Positions 44,301-54,288 are shown, numbered from the stretch's first letter. The stretch is 64,000 bases of DNA from an uncultured Clostridia bacterium (GCA_948472945.1 CAOKVX010000012.1:1-64000); one strand, 5' to 3'. Program-made: numbers and translations. Notes: generated from the sequence alone by a model not told the origin.

Positions 44301-45116
44301 TCAGAGCGGTCCCCTGCCGTCAAGATTAAAGTATGTTCCTACATTTCTTCCCGACATGATATCCTCAAGTATATATATATCTTTGCCGTTTGCGATTATC
44401 ATGTCGGCCCCGGCGTCCGAACAGATACCGGCCGCAGACAGTTTACTCTCCATTCCTCCCGTACCAGAAATAGTACTTGGCCCTTTCGCCATGCCAAAAA
44501 GCTTATCGTCGAGCCTGTCCACATAGCTTATAAATCCCGCGTCAGGGTTGCTGTGAGGGTCGTCGGTGTAAAGGCCGTCAATGTCCGAAAGCAGAATGAG
44601 CAGGTCTCCCTCTATAAGCTGAAGCACAAGCGCCGACAATGTATCGTTATCGCCAAAGTCGAGCTCATCTGTCGCAACCGTGTCATTTTCATTGACTATC
44701 GGTATTACGCCCATATTGAGCAGCTCCATAAATGTAGCATGCGCATTGTTCCTGCTGTCCTCATTTTCAATTGTATACTTTGTCATAAGAACCTGTGCGG
44801 TCATCTGATTGTATTCAGAAAATATTTTCTGGTAAACCATCATCAGCCTCGACTGCCCAATCGCCGCGCAAGCCTGCTTAACCGACCTGATTTTAGGTTT
44901 GTAGCCAAGCCCTATGGCCTGTCGGCCGACTGCGATGGCTCCGGATGATACAAGTACAACCTCCCTGCCCTGATTCCTTATATTTGTAAGGACCCTGACG
45001 AGTTTCTCCATTTTGAGCAGGTCCAACTCTCCCGTATCTCTATGTGTAATTGTCGTGGTTCCAATCTTTACCACAACTCTTTTTTTATCTTTAATGCGTC
45101 CTCGAATGTCGTCCAT
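44301..45116 (-). CDS. proB: Glutamate 5-kinase lacking a PUA domain
   Basis: The 271-residue kinase performs the first, feedback-inhibited step of proline synthesis. It has the start VVVKIGTTTITHRDTGELDLLKM, VLVSSGAIAVGRQAIGL, IPIVNENDTVATDELDFGDNDTLSA and GTGGMESKLSAAGI. E. coli ProB has an extra C-terminal PUA domain; this one ends after the kinase core, as in many Clostridia. It heads the proline operon and has a consensus promoter. The leader's ribosome site (GGAAGGA) is 13 bases from the ATG, so weaker than average. Confidence 0.96.
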   Translation of the reverse strand: MDDIRGRIKDKKRVVVKIGTTTITHRDTGELDLLKMEKLVRVLTNIRNQGREVVLVSSGAIAVGRQAIGLGYKPKIRSVKQACAAIGQSRLMMVYQKIFSEYNQMTAQVLMTKYTIENEDSRNNAHATFMELLNMGVIPIVNENDTVATDELDFGDNDTLSALVLQLIEGDLLILLSDIDGLYTDDPHSNPDAGFISYVDRLDDKLFGMAKGPSTISGTGGMESKLSAAGICSDAGADMIIANGKDIYILEDIMSGRNVGTYFNLDGRGPL

Positions 45117-45154
45117 CGTAAGTGTACCAAGTCCTTCCCGTCATTATGATATGT

Positions 45155-45183
45155 ATATTATCCTAACGGCCGCCGTACGTCAA
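45155..45183 (-). promoter_or_regulatory. Promoter of the proline operon
   Basis: TTGACG and TAATAT are separated by exactly 17 bases, about 38 bases upstream of the proB start. The spacer contains CGGCGGCCG, a short GC-rich dyad that could be a regulator site. Confidence 0.7.
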
Positions 45184-45209
45184 CATATTTTATATTATGA
45201 TAAATCCGT

Positions 45210-46820
45210 TCACCGCTTTAATATAGCATGAGCAACTTTTATACCGTCAACGGCCGCCGACATTATTCCACCCGCATAGCCGGCTCCCTCGCCGCAGGGG
45301 TATACCCCCCTGATATTAGACTGGTACGTTTCATCCCGCAAAATCCTAACAGGCGAGGAAGTTCTGGTCTCGACGCCGCAAAGTACTACGTCATCATCCG
45401 AATAGCCCTCAATGACCCCGTCAAAATAATCCATCGCCTCAATGATGGCTTTGTTTACAAACTCCGGCAGCGTATTTCTAAGATTCGCAAATGAATACCC
45501 GCCTTTCACTACAATTCCGATTTTGTCCAAATGCGTAGAATTAACATTTTTCTTATAATCACCGAGAAGCTGAACCGGAATATTGCCGCCCGCCTCGTCG
45601 TACGCTTTTTTCTCCCATTTTCGCTGGAAATTCACTCCGGCCAGCACGTCGTCACCGTCAAAATCATCCTTAGTGACATTCACAACGATTGCGCTGTTGG
45701 CGTTTTCACTGTCACGCCTATGGTTGCTCATACCGTTTACAACTGTGAATCCATCCTCGGATGACGAATTAACCACATACCCGCCCGGACACATACAAAA
45801 CGAATATACCGCCCTGTTATTTTTTGTATGATACCTAAGCTTATAATCCGCCGGAGGCAGAACCGAAGCCGCATCTCCATACTGGGTGCGGTCAATGAAC
45901 TTCTGCGGATGCTGTACCCTAAGCCCTACCGCAAAATCTTTTGCCTGCATCTCAACAATATCTTTTAAATACTCATATGTCTCTCTAGCGCTGTGTCCGG
46001 TCGCAAGCACAAGGCTTTCGCATCCAAATTCACGTTCATCCGAATTGCATGTGCTAACCGCCTTGACTGAGACCACCCTGTCGTTTTCTATGACGATGTC
46101 TTTCATAAATGTATCAAAGTAAACTTGACCTCCAAGTCTCTCAATCTCTCTTCTTATGTTTAAAATCACATGCCTGAGTTCATCAGTTCCGATATGAGGC
46201 TTGTCAAGATATATTATCTCCTCAGGCGCTCCGTGCTCAACAAAAACTTTTTTTACGTACGCTATTACACCAGACTTATCTTTAACCGCCGTATTAAGCT
46301 TTCCGTCAGAAAATGTTCCGGCTCCCCCCTCACCGAAAACTACGTTTGAATAATGATTAAGTTTTGTGCAGTCGCTAAAAAAACTTTCGGTCTGAAGTAC
46401 TCTTTTTTCCATACACGAACCCTGTTCAATAAGAACAGGCCTCATACCGTTTAACGCAAGAATGTATGTACAAAAAAGCCCTGCCGGACCGGCGCCTGCG
46501 ACGACTACCCTCTTTAAACCGACATTGTCCGCAATGACAGGCTCAAATTCTTTCTTGACAAGAGCATTGTCAGAATCTCCAATAAATTCTGAAAAGCCCT
46601 TAACCCTGACATCCAAATTATAAATCAGGCAAAGATTATGTTTTTTTCGAGCATCTATCGACTTCTTGAGAACAATGACACTCTCGATGTCATCATCCCT
46701 AACTTTCAGTTTACTGCAAAGTTTCCGGCGTATCAGTTTCATCTCACTGTCTGATACTTTCCCACTCCTGTCAGAAGTCTCCAATCTGTCAGCCGCAATT
46801 CTCAGCTGGTTAATTATCAT
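45210..46820 (-). CDS. FAD-dependent oxidoreductase, COG2509 type
   Basis: The 536-residue flavoprotein has a ferredoxin-like N-terminal region (about 1-75), an FAD-binding Rossmann motif at about 108-140 (VVAGAGPAGLFCTYILALNG) and the COG2509 signature segments NVVFGEGGAGTFSDGKLNT and CPGGYVVNSSSEDG. The C-terminal GEGAGYAGGIMSAAVDGIKVA closes the FAD site. The reaction is unknown. Its ATG overlaps the stop of the next flavoprotein gene upstream (ATGA), so the two are coupled. Confidence 0.9.
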   Translation of the reverse strand: MIINQLRIAADRLETSDRSGKVSDSEMKLIRRKLCSKLKVRDDDIESVIVLKKSIDARKKHNLCLIYNLDVRVKGFSEFIGDSDNALVKKEFEPVIADNVGLKRVVVAGAGPAGLFCTYILALNGMRPVLIEQGSCMEKRVLQTESFFSDCTKLNHYSNVVFGEGGAGTFSDGKLNTAVKDKSGVIAYVKKVFVEHGAPEEIIYLDKPHIGTDELRHVILNIRREIERLGGQVYFDTFMKDIVIENDRVVSVKAVSTCNSDEREFGCESLVLATGHSARETYEYLKDIVEMQAKDFAVGLRVQHPQKFIDRTQYGDAASVLPPADYKLRYHTKNNRAVYSFCMCPGGYVVNSSSEDGFTVVNGMSNHRRDSENANSAIVVNVTKDDFDGDDVLAGVNFQRKWEKKAYDEAGGNIPVQLLGDYKKNVNSTHLDKIGIVVKGGYSFANLRNTLPEFVNKAIIEAMDYFDGVIEGYSDDDVVLCGVETRTSSPVRILRDETYQSNIRGVYPCGEGAGYAGGIMSAAVDGIKVAHAILKR

Positions 46821-48070
46821 ATGTCCAAACCCTCTATCCTCTCCGCGATGGCTTTTCCGGCTGCGGCGCCGCTCGCAAACGCAAAATGAAGGTTATATCC
46901 CCCGCAGTTTCCGTCTATGTCAACGACTTCTCCCGCAAAATATAAACCTTTCATCAGCTTTGATTCCATTGTACTGTTCTTAATCTCCTCGGTACTTACC
47001 CCTCCGGCTGTCACCTGCGCCTTGTCAAATCCGCAGTCTCCTGTAATATTAATCTTTAACTGCTTGAGTTCAGAAGCAAGCGCAATGATTATTCCATTAT
47101 CAATCTGTTTAAAACCGCTGTTTTCATCAACTCTCTGCCTTTTTAAAATTGCCCTTGCAAGCTTAAGGGGAATAAATGCATTCAGCGCTCCGAGTATCGT
47201 CTGTCTGCTGTTTGATTTCAAAATATCGGCAATTATCTCTTTTATATCAATCACGTCATATTCTGTGGCAAGGTCTATAATAGCAGTCACTTTATTTCCC
47301 TTTGCAATATTTTGCGACGCATATCTGCTAATCTGGAACACGGGTATGCCTGATACTCCGTAATCCGCAAACTGCAGCTCGCCCTCCGCATGACATACAG
47401 TGCCATCCTTTACTATAAGGTCAATTTTTCCTTTGGCCCTGACTCCGCTGCACATTTTAAAGTCAAGCCCTTCGGCCCTAAGTCCTATAAGCGAAGGATG
47501 CAGCCGCGTCACAGTATGTCCGAGCGCTTTTGCAAGCTTAAAGCCGCTGCCGTCAGAGCCGAGGCTTTTATAACTTTTACCTCCCGACGCGATAACTACG
47601 TATCCTGCGCATATATCCAACTTGTCAGCGCCGACGATATACATATCTTTTTTCTTTTCTATTCTTGTAACATTTACTCCGCATTTTATGCTGACTCCAA
47701 GATAATCGAGCTTTTTATTCAATGCGTCGAGAACAGATGCGGCCTGAAGCGACCTCGGGTAATAATACCCGTTTATAGATGTATGTAAAACACCCATCCG
47801 GCGCATATATCCAATCAATGTTCCTTTATTAAACCTATCTATTATTTTGTAGGCAAAGGACGGATTATTTCCGCGGTAGCTCATATCATCCAAAATGTCA
47901 TTTGTAAAATTGCACCTTCCATTGCCGGTTGCAAGTAGCTTCTTCCCAACCTTGTCTTTTCGTTCCAATACAGTTATGTCTATATTCTTTTCTGTATTTT
48001 CAGCAATAACGGCCGCAGCCGTTAACCCGGCAGGCCCTCCGCCCACTATGAGTACATCTGTCTTTTTCAA
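46817..48070 (-). CDS. HI0933/YhiN-family flavoprotein
   Basis: The 417-residue protein has the FAD-binding GGGPAGLTAAAVIAENT and the family signature GNGRCNFTNDILDD and GGKSYKSLGSDGSG. The C-terminal GEVVDIDGNCGGYNLHFAFASG is the FAD closing motif. HI0933 proteins are of unknown physiological role. It starts with TTG, with GGGGG seven to eight bases away. It is coupled to the COG2509 gene downstream; both may belong to a redox operon. Confidence 0.92.
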   Translation of the reverse strand: MKKTDVLIVGGGPAGLTAAAVIAENTEKNIDITVLERKDKVGKKLLATGNGRCNFTNDILDDMSYRGNNPSFAYKIIDRFNKGTLIGYMRRMGVLHTSINGYYYPRSLQAASVLDALNKKLDYLGVSIKCGVNVTRIEKKKDMYIVGADKLDICAGYVVIASGGKSYKSLGSDGSGFKLAKALGHTVTRLHPSLIGLRAEGLDFKMCSGVRAKGKIDLIVKDGTVCHAEGELQFADYGVSGIPVFQISRYASQNIAKGNKVTAIIDLATEYDVIDIKEIIADILKSNSRQTILGALNAFIPLKLARAILKRQRVDENSGFKQIDNGIIIALASELKQLKINITGDCGFDKAQVTAGGVSTEEIKNSTMESKLMKGLYFAGEVVDIDGNCGGYNLHFAFASGAAAGKAIAERIEGLDI

Positions 48071-48209
48071 ATAAAAGCCCCCTTATGACAGGTAAATCAG
48101 ACATTTAAGGCCAAATAAACCTGCGGCAGCCGCAAAGCATCCATTACGTCACGGCTGTTCGTACCTTTGCCGCCAGGGATATATCGGCAGTCCAAACATA
48201 TCAAATATG

Positions 48210-48875
48210 TCAGCTTGAATAACTCTCTAGCAAAGCATATAATTCTTCCTCGTCAGCTACAAAATATCCTATTTTTAATCTTATCTGTTCCTCATGCCCA
48301 AGGTTAGCAGTCTTTATACCTGTGTATTCAAATACGGTATCTTTGTCACTGTAATACACAACAACCTCGCCCTCAACATCACAAAGATAAAATTCGTGCT
48401 CATTCCAGTCCGAGGCATACGTCTTTCTTAAAATAACCTTGTCGCCTGAAAAATCTATAAGCTCATATGAAAGCAGACCGTTGAGATATTCGTTAAGCGG
48501 AATCTCCTCCATATATTTTTTCAGGTAATCTTCAAGTTCCTCACGCGTCATCGCAATAATATCAGACGGAACATTTTCATTCTTCTCTTCCAGCTCGTCA
48601 TGATTCCTGGCGTCAATATAATGCGTCTGCAAAACAAATTTTGTATTGCTTGTAATAACCTGCGGCTTTGGCTCGTCAGTTGCCTCCAAAACAGCTGCCG
48701 GCGTCTGGGTTGGCTCAATTTTCATTCTGACATTCTCGGGATTGATATTATTGTTATTGTTGTTATTACCCGCTGAGCCGTCGTATCTTTTTAAAAATAC
48801 TACAGCCATAGCTATCAGTATAATACATACAGCTATTCCGACAGCACAAATAATCTTAATTCGCCTGTTATTCAT
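48210..48875 (-). CDS. BofC C-terminal-like membrane protein
   Basis: The 221-residue protein has an N-terminal membrane anchor (about 7-27), an Asn run and Pro/Thr linker, and a soluble part (about 80-221). The C-terminal LKIGYFVADEEELYALLESY resembles the C-terminal domain of BofC, the forespore inhibitor of SpoIVB signalling. The N-terminal half has no match I can name. It lies between the MutS-like ATPase gene and the flavoprotein pair on the same strand; the 139-bp gap downstream has only small GC dyads. The BofC link is by eye and moderate. Confidence 0.6.
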   Translation of the reverse strand: MNNRRIKIICAVGIAVCIILIAMAVVFLKRYDGSAGNNNNNNNINPENVRMKIEPTQTPAAVLEATDEPKPQVITSNTKFVLQTHYIDARNHDELEEKNENVPSDIIAMTREELEDYLKKYMEEIPLNEYLNGLLSYELIDFSGDKVILRKTYASDWNEHEFYLCDVEGEVVVYYSDKDTVFEYTGIKTANLGHEEQIRLKIGYFVADEEELYALLESYSS

Positions 48876-48953
48876 ATAAGCACCTCATTTCATTACATGG
48901 GATGCTTATAATTATTTACAGTTTTTCAAATATTATACATTTTGTATGATATT

Positions 48954-50636
48954 TTAAATACCACTTAGCAGGCTGCTCCAGCTGTTTTCCCTCTCAAATG
49001 TCTCCGCCATCTCTGTGGCCTCAGCGACAATTTTCTTGTCATAACCAAGCATATTAAGCAATTTAATTGCATTTTTTGTTTTTGAGAATCCCTCATAAAT
49101 CTTATAATCAAATATAACATCCTCATTCTCAATTTTTTCCCTGAAATGGTAATTAGAAAAGGATTTTTTCAAAATATGCGCGAGCTCTATGTCATGTGTA
49201 GCAGCAAAACAAATCGTATTGCCCTCGGCAAGAGTCTTTAATATCCTGCTGGACGCAGCTATCCTCTCAATAGTATTAGTTCCACGCAGCACCTCGTCTA
49301 TACAACATAGTACCGACCCATCCCCACTGTTGTCAATAATTCTTTTTAGGGACATTATCTCAACAATAAAATAACTCTCGCTTCCAAATATATTATCATT
49401 TAACGCCATTGAAGTCATAATTTTATAAAATGACGTTTTGTAGCTCTTTGCAGCGGCTGTTGCAATAGTCTGCGCCAAAATTGCGTTAATCGCAACCATC
49501 TTGAGGAATGTTGATTTTCCGGATGCGTTCGAGCCGGTCAAAAGAACCGAATTCTCTGCCAAAAAGCTGTTATACACAGGGGTTTCAAGAAATGGGTGGT
49601 ATGAGTCCTCAAATTCCAGATATTTCTTCTCTGCGACAAACTCCGGCCTGCACCATCCCCTGTCTCCAATCAACTCCCTGAAAGAAGCAATAGCAATCAT
49701 TGAATCCATATATCCGATATTTTTGTGGATTACAAGAAGATTGTCTCTGTTTTCCATAACAATCTTGTACATATTGTTAAATTTAATAAGATCTATATGT
49801 GTAATCATTCTTACATAGTCTAATATTATATCGGACAGATTTCCTCCGTTTTGTTTGAGTACCACGCCCGAGCCCCGTTTAAATCTTCTAAAACTTTTAA
49901 TAGACTCCCTTATTTCCCCAAGCTGTTTTTCAAATACAGGTATATTATGCTGCGCTATATCCGAAGTGTTATAAATCATTTTTAACACGCTGCCAAATAT
50001 ATAGTAGTATGCTTCAATTTCAGATTTTCGCTTATAATAACTTGCAATGGCTAATATAATTGACGGAATCAGAATAAAAACAAACACTTTATAGTTAAGC
50101 AGTATGCCTATTATACTGCCTATTGTCGCAACATTTAATATATAATGCAATAAGTTGCTCTGTGTCTTAATGTCCTCAAGCCTTATAAAATATTCATAAA
50201 ATGAGTATTTTTTATCAATTCCTATTTTTGAAAAACTTCTCTGAAGCTCCAGCCTGTGTGATTTATTTTCGAGCAGATAGTCGATAGCCCTGTTTCTGTC
50301 TTCAATTTCTTCTTTTCCTTTAAGCGGTTTTCTGAGAATATTATACAATATCTCCTCTCCCATTGAAGATTTCGTATAATTGAGCATTTTATACAGCTCG
50401 TCCATATCAAGGTCATTCCATGTTATATCGTCAACATCCCCGTCTTCGGCGTTTTTCTCGTAAAACAGCTTTATAGAATCAAGTTTACCCGGAACATATT
50501 CCTTTTTGGGATATCTTCCAAATCCATTAATTAACAAAAACTCTAAAATCCTCTCATCATTACTGTGGTCGAGTATACTTTTTACAATCAAAAAGACAAT
50601 ACACGCCACAACAGCAATTAATACTCCTATGTTCAT
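48954..50636 (-). CDS. Membrane-associated MutS-family ATPase
   Basis: The 560-residue protein has a signal-like N-terminus (IGVLIAVVACIVFLIVKSILD), two hydrophobic segments at about 165-210 and a C-terminal MutS-type ATPase with Walker A LTGSNASGKSTFLKM and Walker B CCIDEVLRGTNTIERIAASS. It lacks a mismatch recognition domain and a DNA clamp, so it belongs to the MutS-like (MutS7/COG0249-remote) group with membrane helices. A mismatch-repair role is unlikely. It is upstream of the BofC-like gene on the same strand. Confidence 0.82.
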   Translation of the reverse strand: MNIGVLIAVVACIVFLIVKSILDHSNDERILEFLLINGFGRYPKKEYVPGKLDSIKLFYEKNAEDGDVDDITWNDLDMDELYKMLNYTKSSMGEEILYNILRKPLKGKEEIEDRNRAIDYLLENKSHRLELQRSFSKIGIDKKYSFYEYFIRLEDIKTQSNLLHYILNVATIGSIIGILLNYKVFVFILIPSIILAIASYYKRKSEIEAYYYIFGSVLKMIYNTSDIAQHNIPVFEKQLGEIRESIKSFRRFKRGSGVVLKQNGGNLSDIILDYVRMITHIDLIKFNNMYKIVMENRDNLLVIHKNIGYMDSMIAIASFRELIGDRGWCRPEFVAEKKYLEFEDSYHPFLETPVYNSFLAENSVLLTGSNASGKSTFLKMVAINAILAQTIATAAAKSYKTSFYKIMTSMALNDNIFGSESYFIVEIMSLKRIIDNSGDGSVLCCIDEVLRGTNTIERIAASSRILKTLAEGNTICFAATHDIELAHILKKSFSNYHFREKIENEDVIFDYKIYEGFSKTKNAIKLLNMLGYDKKIVAEATEMAETFERENSWSSLLSGI

Positions 50637-50998
50637 TTAAAATACTTCCTCCATATTATTTTATTTCCGCAAGTAACGCTCCCATCATATGAATACCTCC
50701 ATACGACGCTTATATCAGACGCCTGACGTACTCTTATTAAGCGCTGGGTAAAGCAGTTTTCCACCTATTATACACTAATATAATTTTTATAGCAATTTTC
50801 TATTAAAATATTTTACCATATTTTTTCACAAAAAGCACCTATAATTAGCAAAAAATACATGTAATATCCAATATGGGACATACATGTATTTTTTTATGAT
50901 AATAACTGTATTAAATTCAAATAAAAACCGATACTAAAGTTAGCATTTTTAATCTAAATATTAGATATCGTCATTACACTGCCATTCAAGATATATCT
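50637..50998. other. Gene-free interval between the NlpC/P60 gene and the MutS-like gene
   Basis: The 362-bp stretch has no credible ORF. It contains the hairpin at 50851-50895 and AT-rich sequence that should hold the promoter of the MutS-like gene. Nothing else stands out. Confidence 0.6.
50851..50895 (-). terminator. Bidirectional-type terminator after the NlpC/P60 gene
   Basis: AAAAATACATGT pairs with ACATGTATTTTTTT around an 18-base loop that itself contains CCAATATGG. It is about 105 bp beyond the NlpC/P60 stop, with T runs on both strands. Confidence 0.75.
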
Positions 50999-52303
50999 TT
51001 AGTCGTTAATTACCCTTGCAATCTTCACAGGTGAACGGTAGTAGGCGTTGGAAATCTTAATGCCTGTCGTAGGGTTACTTGCGTGGATAATCATTCCCCC
51101 GCCGATATACATAGCAACATGGTTTACTCTTCCGCCGTTTGCATAGAAGAACAAATCTCCTGGCCTTGCCTCAGAGCTCTTAATTCCGGTAAATGCCGCC
51201 GCCTGACTTCCTGACGTCCTTGGAAGTCCGTAGCCGAAATGCTGGTAAACCCTCATAGTGAAACCTGAACAGTCGGTTCCGTTCGTAAGGCTTGTCCCAC
51301 CGTATACGTAGCGGTTTCCAAGAAACTGCTTCGCATACTCTACAATTGACGCCCTTGTGGATGATACCCCGCTTGAGCCGTCGGTTGCAAGCTCACCGGC
51401 TGCAACAGCCCTGTTGAGCTTGTACGAAATCTCAACATACTCTTTTGATACGAAAGCATACTCATTATCTATGGCAATGCATACCCAGTTGTCAAGGTCA
51501 TTTATCATCGCATCATAGTCAACTCTTTTAATCTGTTTCTTCTTTATATGTTTCTGTATAAATTTGTCAAGCCAGTCTTTCTTAATATGCTCGCGGTGAA
51601 CCTCAAAATCCTCATCCTGTCCAAGCACGTCATAAATTGCCGCGTCAGTAGATGGAAGCGCGCGTACCCTAAGACCGCTTGTAAGAATCGTTGCCATCTT
51701 TTTTCCGACTTTCATTGCCATATCTTCAGCCTTTTCGTCCATAACAAGATATTCAGACTTAACATAACCGGTAACTTTACCCGAAACAATCTTTGCCCAT
51801 CCTTTTTTTTCTTTGTAAATATGGCATCCCGCATGCTTTATCAGTTTACCTACAATCTTACTGTCAGTTGACGGTTTTTTTCTGACGTTAAGATATGTAT
51901 CAACCTTAGCAATTCCAAGTCTGTCATAGTTCAGATTGAGTTTTACATGTTCGTCAATCTCCTCCGCTGCGTCAACGTCATCAACAACAGGCGCTGATGC
52001 GTCTGCCGGCAAAGCTGAATCCGCCGGCGCTCCCTCGGTTCCGGAAACTGCTGCCATACCGTCCGCACCCGGCATTTCTGCTACAGGCTGTACGTCTGCC
52101 TGAGTCTGCGAACCGGAAAGCGGCAGGATGGCTCCCGTCTGAACCTCGGCCACTACAAGTTTATCTAATGAAAGGTTAATTCCCGCCAGCGGTTTTTCAG
52201 TGGCAATCATTCCTGCCCTTACAGAAGTGATACACCATGAAATCGCAAGGGCACCCGTTATACTCACAACTGTTATCTTTTTAATTTTGGATATATTACG
52301 CAT
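50999..52303 (-). CDS. Secreted SH3-domain NlpC/P60 cell-wall hydrolase
   Basis: Order: signal sequence (about 8-28), an Ala/Pro-rich linker (about 60-115), two bacterial SH3 domains at about 130-180 (LGIAKVDTYLNVRKKPSTDSKIVGKL) and 200-275 (TSGLRVRALPSTDAAIYDVL), then an NlpC/P60 domain at about 315-434 with the catalytic Cys in TDCSGFTMRVYQHFG and His in VNHVAMYIGGGMIIHAS. It should cleave peptidoglycan stem peptides outside the cell. It has a near-consensus promoter and AGGGAGG before the ATG. It is downstream of spoIVA. Confidence 0.94.
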   Translation of the reverse strand: MRNISKIKKITVVSITGALAISWCITSVRAGMIATEKPLAGINLSLDKLVVAEVQTGAILPLSGSQTQADVQPVAEMPGADGMAAVSGTEGAPADSALPADASAPVVDDVDAAEEIDEHVKLNLNYDRLGIAKVDTYLNVRKKPSTDSKIVGKLIKHAGCHIYKEKKGWAKIVSGKVTGYVKSEYLVMDEKAEDMAMKVGKKMATILTSGLRVRALPSTDAAIYDVLGQDEDFEVHREHIKKDWLDKFIQKHIKKKQIKRVDYDAMINDLDNWVCIAIDNEYAFVSKEYVEISYKLNRAVAAGELATDGSSGVSSTRASIVEYAKQFLGNRYVYGGTSLTNGTDCSGFTMRVYQHFGYGLPRTSGSQAAAFTGIKSSEARPGDLFFYANGGRVNHVAMYIGGGMIIHASNPTTGIKISNAYYRSPVKIARVIND

Positions 52304-52368
52304 ATATTCCTCCCTAAAATTACTGTATATTAAGTCAATTGTTACAAAACTATTACGTTATGTAGTTC

Positions 52369-52397
52369 AGTATAACAACTTGTTTATGCTTTGTCAA
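52369..52397 (-). promoter_or_regulatory. Promoter of the NlpC/P60 hydrolase
   Basis: TTGACA and TATACT with a 17-base spacer on the minus strand, about 66 bases upstream of the ATG. It is one of the best sigma-A matches in the window. Confidence 0.8.
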
Positions 52398-52525
52398 CAC
52401 AATAATTACGAAATTGTTAACTAACGGAAAGCTTTGATTTATCATGTTTTAGAGAGAAAAAGTATATCTTTTGTTAATTTTTTCTTTATCTTTTGTCTAC
52501 TAAAGTAGTATTTGACATCCGATTA

Positions 52526-54001
52526 TCAGATTATTATGCATACAATGCCGCCATTGCTGTCATTTATAACTTTCTGAAGCGTCTCCTGAAGCTTGAGCTG
52601 GCTCTCGTCCGTAAGCTTGTTAATCTTTCCGTCAACGCCTTCCTCGACAAGCTGTTTAATTGTCTTTCCAAATATATTTGTCTCCCAGATTCCCTCAGGG
52701 TTATCTTCCTCATTTGAATTCATATACTCTATCAAGTTCCTTGCAAGTTCCTCGTTGCCGACTATTGGAGCTATTTCCGTCTCAATGTTGGCCTTTATCA
52801 TATGGATAGACGGTGCAACCGCTTTTATCTTTACTCCAAATTTGTTGCCATGCCTTATAACTTCCGGCTGCTCTATGCTTATATCTTTCATCGACGGTGC
52901 AACGACGCCGTAGCCTGTCGCATTTACCCTCTCAAAAGCATTACCAAGCGCTTCGAGCTCTTTTTTCTTTGACGCAAGCTCTTTTAGTGTTGATATGAGC
53001 TGGTATTCATCTTTTATTGTCATGCCTACAAGCTCGCTGATTATCTGATAGTAGTATCCCTCGTCAAACGATATATTAATCTTAGCCTTTCCGTCTTTAG
53101 GGCTGTAGCCGTCAATCTGAAATGATTTTATGTAATCGCTTTCACATTCAAAATCGTTTTCCTCAAAATCCCGCAGTACGTTTATCCTGTCTATGTAGTT
53201 TCGCACATTTAAAATGAGGTTCTTTTTTACATCATGCTCAACCGACAGCATTTCCACCCACTTAGGTATGCAAAAATCAATGCGCGTAACGCCAAATTCC
53301 ATGAGCACGCTCTTCATAATTTTCGTTATATCGTCTTTTCTGAGCTGCTCGCAATTTACCGTTATAACTTTCACTCCGTGTTTCCTGCGTATTTCATCGG
53401 CGATGGCCAAAGTGTCCTCAGAAAATGGTTTTGTGCTGTTTACCAGCACGACGAACGGCTTATTTATCGCCTTTAACTCCTGTATCGCCTTATCTTCCGC
53501 CTCAACGTAGTTGCCGCGCTCAATATCTCCAAAGCTTCCGTCGGCCGTTATTACTATTCCTATTGTCGAGTGGTCGTTTATTACCTTTCTCGTTCCCTTT
53601 TCAGCAGCCTTGGAAAACGGTATGCTCTCCTCCGACCAGGGCGTTTTTACCATGCGCTCCTGTTCATTTTCTATATGCCCCGTAGCGCCGTTTACCATAA
53701 ATCCCACGCAGTCTATAAGCCTTACTTTCATCTCACAGTCGTCGTTGAGTTTCACAACAGCCGCTTCTTTCGGTATGAACTTAGGCTCCGTAGTCATTAT
53801 CGTAGTGCCCGAAGACGACTGCGGCAGTTCGTCGATTGCCCGCTCCTTACTATGTACATCTTCCATTCCGGGTATAACCAGAGTGTCCATGAATCTCTTA
53901 ATAAATGTCGATTTACCTGTCCTCACCGGGCCGACAACCCCTATGTATATCTCACCTCCGGTTCTCGCCTTTATGTCATTATACACATCATAGCTATCCA
54001 T
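52526..54001 (-). CDS. spoIVA: Stage IV sporulation protein A, spore coat ATPase
   Basis: The 491-residue SpoIVA forms the basal layer of the spore coat by ATP-dependent assembly. Signatures are VGPVRTGKSTFIKRFMD (Walker A), MTTEPKFIPKEAAV, TADGSFGDIERGNYVEAED and the C-terminal YGVVAPSMKDISIEQPEVI. This is the strongest sign that the organism sporulates or recently did. GGGGAG precedes the ATG. It stands alone between the AT-rich accessory patch and the NlpC/P60 gene. Confidence 0.97.
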   Translation of the reverse strand: MDSYDVYNDIKARTGGEIYIGVVGPVRTGKSTFIKRFMDTLVIPGMEDVHSKERAIDELPQSSSGTTIMTTEPKFIPKEAAVVKLNDDCEMKVRLIDCVGFMVNGATGHIENEQERMVKTPWSEESIPFSKAAEKGTRKVINDHSTIGIVITADGSFGDIERGNYVEAEDKAIQELKAINKPFVVLVNSTKPFSEDTLAIADEIRRKHGVKVITVNCEQLRKDDITKIMKSVLMEFGVTRIDFCIPKWVEMLSVEHDVKKNLILNVRNYIDRINVLRDFEENDFECESDYIKSFQIDGYSPKDGKAKINISFDEGYYYQIISELVGMTIKDEYQLISTLKELASKKKELEALGNAFERVNATGYGVVAPSMKDISIEQPEVIRHGNKFGVKIKAVAPSIHMIKANIETEIAPIVGNEELARNLIEYMNSNEEDNPEGIWETNIFGKTIKQLVEEGVDGKINKLTDESQLKLQETLQKVINDSNGGIVCIII

Positions 54002-54163
54002 ATCTGCTCCCCTTTCCAGACGTTACATGTCTGATATATGTATATGAACGATTCCTGAAATAATTCATATATTATTATGAGAAAGGGGATAACTATATGA
54101 AAAAAGTTTTATGTACAACAACAAGTGCTATCAGAACAAAATAAACAGATATGGAATATAAAA

Positions 54164-54286
54164 TTAACTGTCTAAATATTTTTTTAGCGCTTTATACAAT
54201 AATATTAATACATAAAATCCGAAACCAAAAAATATTATTCCAAAAACATATAATATAATTGTCAATATTCCGGTTAGTAACAACAT
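54164..54286 (-). CDS. 40-residue single-pass membrane micropeptide after the LytTR gene
   Basis: This ORF is below the track's cut-off. The peptide reads MLLLTGILTIILYVFGIIFF, then GFGFYVLILLYKALKKYLDS. It is nearly all hydrophobic with a basic tail, so it should be a membrane micropeptide. Its ATG lies two bases after the LytTR stop (TAATTATG), with GAGG seven bases before it inside the end of that gene, so translation is coupled. LytTR regulators are often paired with a small inhibitory membrane protein (for example DUF3021); a short analogue of that role is inference. No homologue is known to me. Confidence 0.65.
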   Translation of the reverse strand: MLLLTGILTIILYVFGIIFFGFGFYVLILLYKALKKYLDS

Positions 54287-54288
54287 AA

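Noticed and set aside
44274-44948. 224-residue plus-strand ORF
   Set aside because: It is antisense to proB, which has strong motif support; amino acid composition is unlike a real protein.
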